Assembly (NCBI GenBank): GCA_035632555.1
Contig: DASQGO010000080.1
Location: forward strand, 1-18,070
Source: 2-02-FULL-62-14 sp035632555
GTDB taxonomy: Bacteria; Nitrospirota; Nitrospiria; Nitrospirales; Nitrospiraceae
Direction: 5' to 3'
DNA: 18,070 nt
Numbering within the stretch: position 1 is the first letter of the stretch; the number at the start of each line of letters is the position of its first letter. A program made the translations under genes and the position numbers. Of this stretch, positions 6,748 to 12,826 are shown in pieces. The notes beneath the pieces are model-generated. The model made no database searches and was not told the origin of the DNA. It saw only the letters and a list, made by a program, of their open reading frames with translations.

Positions 6748-7940
6748 AAGGCGGCGCGATGATCACAAGATGGTTGCTCAGTGCACTGACGTTGTTCTGC
6801 TCAGGGATGGCGGCTCCTGTATTGGCTCAACAGACTCCGGAAGCGCCTCCCCCAAAAGAATTCAGTGCGACGGGCCTACCGGCGGACTGGCACTATGGTG
6901 CCTATGTGGATCTCAGTTACATCGTCAATTTCAACTTTCCCGAGAATCATCTTTGGCGCAGCCGATCGACGGCCTTCCGTCACAATGAACTGGCGCCAAA
7001 TATGGCGCTGGCGTATGTCCGCAAAGACCTTTCGGTGGACTCTCGCTGGGGCATGGAACTGGGTTTGCAAGACGGGTACGACACCCAGAATTTCGCTTTT
7101 CTGCAAGGCGAACGAGAGGTGGCCGGAGCCGACACGTTGCGCCATTTCCACCGCGCCAACGTGTCGTATCTCGCTCCGATCGGTACGGGGCTTACAATTA
7201 CCGCAGGATTGTTCAACAGTTTGATCGGCCACGAATCGCTGTACGCCAAAGATAACTTCAACTATACCCGTTCCTGGATGGCCGACAACACGCCCTATAT
7301 GATGTTCGGCGCGAAGGCCAGCTATTCCGTGAGCGAGGAACTCACGGGAACCCTGTTCGTTATCAATGGCTACTACCACCTTGCGAGCCCAAACGATCAG
7401 CCTAGTTACGGCACACAAGTGGCCTGGAAACCGACTTCGAAATTTACTCTGACGGAAACCTTCTATGCCGGCCCCGACCAGCCCAACACCTCGCTGGAGT
7501 TCTGGCGGCTCTATCTCAACAACATCGCCGAATGGAAAGATGATCGGTTCACCATCGCACTGTCCTACGATATCGGTACCGAGAACATCGAACGGAACCC
7601 TGGCTCACCACGAGCCTTCGTGATGGCCGGCGCGCTCTTCACAAAATGGAATGTGTCGGGCCCGTGGAGCATCGCAGCGCGCCCCGAATTCTACTGGGAC
7701 CGGAATGGGCGCTGGACCGGCCATGAGCAGTTCGTCAAAGCAATGACCACGACGTTGGAATACAAGATCCCCTATCGATGGACCAACACGATGCTTCGAC
7801 TCGAACACCGGTTCGACGAATCCACCGGAGCCGGCGGAGGTTTCTTCAAGGACGGGAACGTGAGTCCCGGCATGCCAGGACTGACCGCCGCGCAGCACCT
7901 GCTGCTGCTCTCTGTGCTCTGGACCTTCGATTCTCCGTGA
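6744..7940 (+). CDS. OmpL-like outer-membrane beta-barrel porin (BBP2 family)
   Basis: The protein has 398 aa from the ATG at 6744. An in-frame ATG at 6759 with AAAGG seven bases upstream is probably the true start and gives the better signal peptide, MITRWLLSALTLFCSGMAAPVLA, cut before QQTPEAPP. The mature chain is alternating amphipathic strands rich in Tyr, Trp and Phe. Family-like blocks are FPENHLWRSRSTAFRHNEL, SRWGMELGLQDGYDTQNF and SYLAPIGTGLTITAGLFNSLIGHE. This fits the OmpL-like beta-barrel porin-2 family, which forms diffusion pores in the outer membrane. It is followed by kdp on the same strand, and both are preceded by the same KdpE-like box. I infer a role in K+ or general ion entry under K+ limitation. 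The BBP2 assignment is fairly secure; the substrate is inferred from context. Confidence 0.82.
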   Translation: MKGGAMITRWLLSALTLFCSGMAAPVLAQQTPEAPPPKEFSATGLPADWHYGAYVDLSYIVNFNFPENHLWRSRSTAFRHNELAPNMALAYVRKDLSVDSRWGMELGLQDGYDTQNFAFLQGEREVAGADTLRHFHRANVSYLAPIGTGLTITAGLFNSLIGHESLYAKDNFNYTRSWMADNTPYMMFGAKASYSVSEELTGTLFVINGYYHLASPNDQPSYGTQVAWKPTSKFTLTETFYAGPDQPNTSLEFWRLYLNNIAEWKDDRFTIALSYDIGTENIERNPGSPRAFVMAGALFTKWNVSGPWSIAARPEFYWDRNGRWTGHEQFVKAMTTTLEYKIPYRWTNTMLRLEHRFDESTGAGGGFFKDGNVSPGMPGLTAAQHLLLLSVLWTFDSP

Positions 7941-8037
7941 CCGCGTTCCGTCTGCCCGGAGGACACGACTCTCGGCCCCATTTTTTACACCATCTTTATG
8001 CCGCGCCTGCTAGGGTATGAAAAAACATGAGGGCGTG
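7941..8037 (+). promoter_or_regulatory. kdp upstream region with a candidate KdpE-binding box (7982-8001)
   Basis: This 97-base gap between porin and kdp holds TTTTTAC ACCA TC TTTAT G C (7982-8001). The half-sites are TTTACA (7984-7989) and TTTATG (7995-8000), 5 bases apart. It matches the box at 6475-6494 and resembles the E. coli kdp operator (T-run followed by TTTACACC). The downstream core promoter is unclear. TAGGGT at 8011-8016 would put the box over the -35. A -10 at GATATT (8041-8046) would place the box upstream of the promoter but start the transcript inside the 26-residue ORF. No terminator after the porin is visible, so read-through from the porin is possible. Confidence 0.55.
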
Positions 8038-8118
8038 ATGGATATTCTCTTTCTCTCGCTAGCTGTCGGATTCTTCGTCGCTACCGGTTGGCTGATGGCC
8101 GCCCTGGACAAGCTTTAG
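8038..8118 (+). CDS. 26-residue membrane peptide preceding kdpF
   Basis: The ORF encodes MDILFLSLAVGFFVATGW followed by LMAALDKL: 26 residues that are almost entirely one TM helix, with Asp at both ends and a terminal KL. GAGGG (8029-8033) lies four bases before the ATG. An in-frame ATG at 8017 would add MKKHEGV but has no good ribosome-binding site. Its TAG stop is built into the kdpF ribosome-binding site AGGAG (8117-8121), so the two ORFs are tightly coupled. I recall similar short peptides (MD, hydrophobic stretch, ending RL/KL) just before kdpF in other kdp operons, usually unannotated. A role as an extra small pump subunit or a translational leader is inference. Confidence 0.65.
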   Translation: MDILFLSLAVGFFVATGWLMAALDKL

Positions 8119-8127
8119 GAGACGTTG

Positions 8128-8217
8128 ATGAGCGGGCTATACATGCTTGGCGGGCTGGTATCGCTTGCCCTGTTATTCTATTTGCTGGTCGCGCTGCTCA
8201 AACCGGAGTGGTTTTAG
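8128..8217 (+). CDS. kdpF: K+-transporting ATPase subunit KdpF
   Basis: The protein has 29 aa: one TM helix ending in LLVALLKPEWF, the hallmark of KdpF (single helix, then (R/K)PExF at the C-terminus). KdpF packs against KdpA and stabilises the KdpFABC complex in the inner membrane. The start has AGGAG at the right spacing (six bases). It is followed after 24 bases by kdpA. Confidence 0.93.
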   Translation: MSGLYMLGGLVSLALLFYLLVALLKPEWF

Positions 8218-8241
8218 CACCGTCGTGGATAATCCTGGCTT

Positions 8242-10026
8242 ATGACGCTCAACGGCTGGCTCCAACTCGGCCTCTACATCGTGGTGCTGCTGGCGCTCGT
8301 CAAGCCGCTGGGCTGGTACATGGCCCGCGTGTATGAGGGCCGGCCGATCGGATTGGATTGGGCACTGGGACCGCTCGAGCGTGGAATTTACCGCCTGTGC
8401 GGCGTGCGCGCCAGCAACGAAATGGACTGGAAAACTTACAGTCTCGCGATGTTGCTGTTCAACGGAGCCGGCCTGCTCCTCCTGTACATCTTGCAGCGGT
8501 GGCAGGGCTTCCTGTCGTTCAATCCGCAAGCCTTCGGCGCCATCCCGCCCGACTTGGCGTTCAACACCGCCGCAAGCTTCGTCACGAATACCAACTGGCA
8601 GGCCTATGGCGGTGAAACGACGTTGAGCTACCTGACTCAGGTGCTCGGATTGACGGTTCAAAACTTCGTCTCGGCCGCGACCGGCATGGCCATTCTCGTG
8701 GCGCTGATCCGGGGATTGGCTCGGAAGAATGCCGGGACGATCGGAAATTTCTGGATGGATCTGGTCCGCAGCACGCTGTACATCCTGCTGCCGCTCTCGC
8801 TTGTCCTCGCCCTTGCACTTGTCTCGCAGGGTGTGGTGCAGACCTTTGGTCCTTACCGGACGGCGACCATGCTGCAGCCGACGAGTTACGACAAGCCGGT
8901 GACAGATGCCAACGGACAACCGGTGCTGGACGAGCAGCACCAGCCCAAAATGGAGCGGGTCACGGTCGCCGAGCAGATCTTGGCGGTCGGGCCGGCTGCC
9001 TCGCAGATCGCCATCAAACAACTCGGCACGAACGGCGGCGGCTTCTTCAACGCGAACTCGGCGCACCCCTTCGAAAATCCCACACCCTTGTCGAATTTTC
9101 TCGAGATGCTGGCCATTCTGCTGATCCCGGCAGCGTTGTGCTACACCTTCGGCTTCATGGTCGGCGACACCCGCCAGGGGTGGACGCTACTGGCCGCGAT
9201 GACGCTCATCTTCGCCGTGTTTCTGGGGGCAGGCGTCTGGGCCGAATGGACCGTCAACCCGGCGTTTGTCGCCGGAGGCATCGACCCGTTAGGCGGCAAT
9301 ATGGAGGGCAAAGAAGTGCGGTTCGGCATTGCCAATTCCGTTCTCTGGGCGACGGCGACGACCGCCGCTTCCAACGGCTCCGTGAATTCAATGCACGACT
9401 CCTATACGCCGTTGGGCGGGCTGGTTCCGCTCTTCCTGATGCAGTTCGGTGAAGTTGTGTTCGGCGGGGTCGGCTCTGGTCTCTACGGCATGATCGTCTT
9501 CGCGATCGTCGCAGTCTTCATCGCCGGCCTGATGGTCGGTCGCACACCAGAGTATCTTGGGAAAAAGATCGAGCCGTATGAGATGAAGATGGCTGCCCTG
9601 CTGATCCTTATCATGCCGCTGGTAGTACTGGGGCTGACGGCGGTCGCGGTCGTGACGGACGCGGGGAAAGCCTCTGTCTTCAATCCGGGACCGCACGGTT
9701 TCAGCGAGGTGCTCTACGCCTTCACCTCCATGGGCAACAACAACGGCAGCGCCTTCGGCGGTCTCAACGCGAACACGCCTTTTTACAACGTCGCCGGCGG
9801 GATTGCGATGTTGATTTCGCGATTCTGGCTGGCCATTCCCACGCTCGCGCTGGCCGGCTCGCTGGCTCGCAAGAAAATCGTCCCCGTCGGTCCGGGCACG
9901 CTGCCGACTCATACCCCGTTGTTCGTCGTGCTGCTGATCGGCGTCGTCGTCCTTGTCGGAGCACTGACCTTCGTACCGGCCCTGGCGCTCGGGCCGGTCG
10001 TCGAGCACATCCTGATGAGAATCTGA
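8242..10026 (+). CDS. kdpA: K+-transporting ATPase, K+-binding channel-like subunit KdpA
   Basis: The protein has 594 aa and many TM helices. KdpA is the ion-binding subunit of KdpFABC, derived from the SKT/Trk channel superfamily. Selectivity-filter regions are visible: TNTNWQAYGGE (residues 115-125), GTNGGGFFNANSAHPFENP (262-280) and a later block with SMGNNNGSAFGGLNAN at about 492-507. The N-terminus (MTLNGWLQLGLYIVVLLALVK) is typical. It is longer than E. coli KdpA (about 557 aa), mainly because of an extra hydrophilic segment at roughly 210-245 (DKPVTDANGQPVLDEQHQPK), just before the second filter block. The ATG has no strong ribosome-binding site, so coupling to kdpF is likely. kdpB follows 26 bases after the stop. 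Confidence 0.97.
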   Translation: MTLNGWLQLGLYIVVLLALVKPLGWYMARVYEGRPIGLDWALGPLERGIYRLCGVRASNEMDWKTYSLAMLLFNGAGLLLLYILQRWQGFLSFNPQAFGAIPPDLAFNTAASFVTNTNWQAYGGETTLSYLTQVLGLTVQNFVSAATGMAILVALIRGLARKNAGTIGNFWMDLVRSTLYILLPLSLVLALALVSQGVVQTFGPYRTATMLQPTSYDKPVTDANGQPVLDEQHQPKMERVTVAEQILAVGPAASQIAIKQLGTNGGGFFNANSAHPFENPTPLSNFLEMLAILLIPAALCYTFGFMVGDTRQGWTLLAAMTLIFAVFLGAGVWAEWTVNPAFVAGGIDPLGGNMEGKEVRFGIANSVLWATATTAASNGSVNSMHDSYTPLGGLVPLFLMQFGEVVFGGVGSGLYGMIVFAIVAVFIAGLMVGRTPEYLGKKIEPYEMKMAALLILIMPLVVLGLTAVAVVTDAGKASVFNPGPHGFSEVLYAFTSMGNNNGSAFGGLNANTPFYNVAGGIAMLISRFWLAIPTLALAGSLARKKIVPVGPGTLPTHTPLFVVLLIGVVVLVGALTFVPALALGPVVEHILMRI

Positions 10027-10052
10027 GAGCGCCGAAGTCTGGAGATCGTGCC

Positions 10053-12125
10053 GTGACAGCCCAAGTGAAGATTCACTCGTTGTTCGATCCCGCCATCGCA
10101 CGCCGGGCGGCGTGGGAATCGTTTGCGAAACTTGATCCGCGCCATCAGATCCGCAATCCGGTCATGTTCGTGGTGTACGTGGGAAGCGCGCTGACGACGG
10201 GACTGGCCATCCAGGCCCTGCTCGGAGCCGGTGAAGCGCCCGCATGGTTCATCCTTGCCGTGTCGTTGTGGCTTTGGTTCACCGTCCTGTTCGCAAACTT
10301 CGCGGAGGCAATGGCGGAAGGACGCGGCAAGGCGCAGGCCGCCTCGCTCAGGCAGGCGCGGCGCGAACTGACGGCCAAGAAACTCGCGCGGCCCCGGCAC
10401 GGCAGCGAATACGCCCCGGTCCCCGCCAGTACGCTGTGCAAGGGCGACGTGGTTCTGGTCGAAGCCGGGGATTTTATCCCAAGCGACGGCGAGGTAATTG
10501 AAGGTATCGCGTCGGTCAACGAAAGCGCCATTACCGGCGAGAGCGCGCCCGTCATCCGTGAAAGCGGCGGCGACCGGAGCGCCGTGACAGGAGGGACCAA
10601 GGTGCTGTCGGATTGGCTGGTGATCCGGATCACGGCCGGCTTGGGCGAGACATTTTTAGACCGTATGATCGCCATGGTGGAGGGCGCCCGGCGTCAGAAG
10701 ACACCCAACGAGCTCGCGCTTAATATCTTGCTGGCCGTGCTGACGATCATCTTCCTGTTAACCACCGTGACCCTGCTGCCCTTCTCGATCTATTCCGTCC
10801 AGGCCTCGGGGCAAGGCGAGCCGGTGACGGTGACCGTGTTGGTGGCGCTGCTCGTCTGCCTGATCCCCACCACGATCGGCGGGCTGCTGTCCGCCATCGG
10901 CATCGCAGGGATGGACCGCATGGTGCGGGCGAACGTGATCGCCATGTCGGGCAAGGCCGTGGAAGCGGCCGGCGACGTGGACGTGCTCCTGTTGGACAAG
11001 ACCGGAACGATCACGCTGGGCAACCGGCATGCCACCGAGTTCTTCCCCGCCGAAGGAATCAGCCAGACCGCATTGGCGGACGCGGCACAGCTCTCGTCCC
11101 TGGCCGATGAGACACCGGAAGGACGCAGCATTGTGATTCTGGCCAAGGAGCGTTACGGATTGCGCGCGCGCGACATCCATGAACTGCACGCGACCTTCAT
11201 CCCGTTCACGGCGCAGACCCGCATGAGCGGGGTCGACCTGGAGGGACGACAGATCCGCAAAGGCTCGGCCGAAGCGATCGAAGCCCACGTCGGCCGGTTG
11301 GGCGGACATTTTCCGGACGCCGTGACTGTCGCCGTAGAGATGATCGCCAAGCAGGGCGGCACCCCGCTGGTCGTGGCCGAAGGGTCGCGGATTCTCGGTG
11401 CGATTCACCTCAAAGACATCGTGAAGGGCGGCATCAAGGAACGGTTCGCCGAGCTGCGGCGCATGGGCATCAAAACGATCATGATCACCGGCGACAATCC
11501 TCAAACCGCTGCGACGGTTGCCGCCGAGGCGGGAGTGGACGACTTCCTCGCGGAGGCGACGCCCGAGGCAAAGCTCAAGCTGATTCGGGAGTTGCAAACC
11601 GGCGGGCGTCTGGTTGCCATGACCGGCGACGGCACCAACGACGCACCGGCCCTGGCGCAAGCGGACGTGGCCGTCGCCATGAACACCGGCACCCAGGCCG
11701 CCAAGGAGGCCGGCAATCTGGTGGATCTGGATTCCAATCCCACCAAGCTCATCGAGATCGTCGAGATCGGCAAACAACTGCTGATGACCCGCGGCGCGCT
11801 GACGACATTCAGCATCGCGAATGACGTGGCCAAGTACTTCGCGATCATTCCAGCCGCCTTTGCCGGCACCTATCCGGCGTTGAACACACTCAATGTCATG
11901 CATCTGGCGACGCCCACCAGCGCCGTGCTGTCGGCGGTCATCTTCAACGCCCTGATCATTATTGTGCTGATCCCGCTCGCACTCCGGGGAATACGGTACC
12001 GTCCGATCGGGGCCGCCCCGTTGCTTCGCCGGTATCTGCTGATCTACGGACTCGGCGGCATCATCATCCCGTTCGTCGGGATCAAGCTCGTCGATCTCCT
12101 GCTGGCCGCGCTGGGATTGGTCTGA
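10053..12125 (+). CDS. kdpB: K+-transporting P-type ATPase catalytic subunit KdpB
   Basis: The protein has 690 aa with a GTG start, supported by GGAG (10041-10044) eight bases upstream. KdpB is the P-type ATPase that powers KdpA-mediated K+ uptake. Visible in order: TGES of the actuator domain (161-164), the KdpB-specific membrane motif CLIPTTIGGLLSAIGIAG (269-286), the phosphorylation motif DKTGTIT with D315, the nucleotide-binding KGSAEAI (403-409), MITGDN (477-482) and the hinge motif TGDGTNDAP (524-532). The serine of TGES (S164), which is the inhibitory phosphorylation site in E. coli (S162), is conserved. All catalytic residues are present and the length is normal for the family (about 680-690). 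Confidence 0.98.
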   Translation: MTAQVKIHSLFDPAIARRAAWESFAKLDPRHQIRNPVMFVVYVGSALTTGLAIQALLGAGEAPAWFILAVSLWLWFTVLFANFAEAMAEGRGKAQAASLRQARRELTAKKLARPRHGSEYAPVPASTLCKGDVVLVEAGDFIPSDGEVIEGIASVNESAITGESAPVIRESGGDRSAVTGGTKVLSDWLVIRITAGLGETFLDRMIAMVEGARRQKTPNELALNILLAVLTIIFLLTTVTLLPFSIYSVQASGQGEPVTVTVLVALLVCLIPTTIGGLLSAIGIAGMDRMVRANVIAMSGKAVEAAGDVDVLLLDKTGTITLGNRHATEFFPAEGISQTALADAAQLSSLADETPEGRSIVILAKERYGLRARDIHELHATFIPFTAQTRMSGVDLEGRQIRKGSAEAIEAHVGRLGGHFPDAVTVAVEMIAKQGGTPLVVAEGSRILGAIHLKDIVKGGIKERFAELRRMGIKTIMITGDNPQTAATVAAEAGVDDFLAEATPEAKLKLIRELQTGGRLVAMTGDGTNDAPALAQADVAVAMNTGTQAAKEAGNLVDLDSNPTKLIEIVEIGKQLLMTRGALTTFSIANDVAKYFAIIPAAFAGTYPALNTLNVMHLATPTSAVLSAVIFNALIIIVLIPLALRGIRYRPIGAAPLLRRYLLIYGLGGIIIPFVGIKLVDLLLAALGLV

Positions 12126-12135
12126 GGAGCCCGGC

Positions 12136-12726
12136 ATGATCACACAACTGCGACCGGCTCTCGCGAGCCTCCTGAGTCTGACGATCCTCACGGGCTTGCT
12201 GTATCCGCTGGCTGTGACAGGGATCGCCCACCTCCTGTTTCCCGCTCAAGCCGACGGCAGCCTGATCGTCGAAGAGGGAAGGATCATCGGCTCGGCATTG
12301 ATCGGCCAGCCGTTCGACGATCCGAAATATTTTTGGGGGCGCCCGTCGGCGACATCCCCGTTTCCTTACAACGCGGCGGCGTCATCCGGATCCAATCTCG
12401 GTCCCACCAATCCGGCACTTCTCACGGCAGTGCTGGCGCGAATCGCCGCGCTCAAGGCCGCCGACCCCGGCAACGTCCTGCCCGTGCCTGTGGACCTGGT
12501 CACCGCATCGGGAAGCGGCCTGGACCCCCACATCAGCCCCGCTGCCGCTGATGTGCAAACGCGGAGGGTGGCGCGGGCCCGCGGTGTGGACGAAGCGGCA
12601 GTGCGGCAGTTCGTCATCTCCCACACCGAAGGGCGCCAATTCGGCATTCTCGGCGAGCCCGCAGTCAACGTGCTGCGACTCAACCAGGCGCTGGAGCGCC
12701 TGCATCCCGTGTCATCGGTTCCATGA
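12136..12726 (+). CDS. kdpC: K+-transporting ATPase subunit KdpC
   Basis: The protein has 196 aa with one N-terminal TM helix (about residues 8-34) and a periplasmic domain. Family blocks are GSALIGQPFDDPKYFWGRPSA, YNAAASSGSNLGPTNP and ASGSGLDPHISPAAA. KdpC is the small subunit that contacts KdpA in KdpFABC and supports K+ affinity and assembly. GAGGAG (12124-12129) overlaps the kdpB stop and gives a clear start. The gap of 100 bases before kdpD is the only sizeable one in the operon and contains a hairpin. Confidence 0.97.
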   Translation: MITQLRPALASLLSLTILTGLLYPLAVTGIAHLLFPAQADGSLIVEEGRIIGSALIGQPFDDPKYFWGRPSATSPFPYNAAASSGSNLGPTNPALLTAVLARIAALKAADPGNVLPVPVDLVTASGSGLDPHISPAAADVQTRRVARARGVDEAAVRQFVISHTEGRQFGILGEPAVNVLRLNQALERLHPVSSVP

Positions 12727-12784
12727 CCGGTTCGTTGACGCTTCCCTCGACATCTTCTAGAATCACTGCGTCGTCCTTCCTCGT

Positions 12785-12813
12785 GGCGAGGCTCTTCATC
12801 GATGAGCCTCGCC
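12785..12813 (+). other. 10-bp perfect hairpin between kdpC and kdpD
   Basis: GGCGAGGCTC (12785-12794) and its exact reverse complement GAGCCTCGCC (12804-12813) flank a nine-base loop; a further T-A pair at 12784/12814 is possible. There is no U-run after it, so it is not a classic intrinsic terminator. It ends just before the kdpD ribosome-binding site (GGAG, 12819-12822). An RNA structure that stabilises the kdpFABC message or tunes kdpD translation is plausible. Confidence 0.6.
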
Positions 12814-12826
12814 ATCCCGGAGCATC

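Noticed and set aside
10758..12191. 477-codon minus-strand frame opposite kdpB
   Set aside because: kdpB is complete with all motifs. The antisense translation is low-complexity Asp/Gln/Arg-rich and shows no domain.
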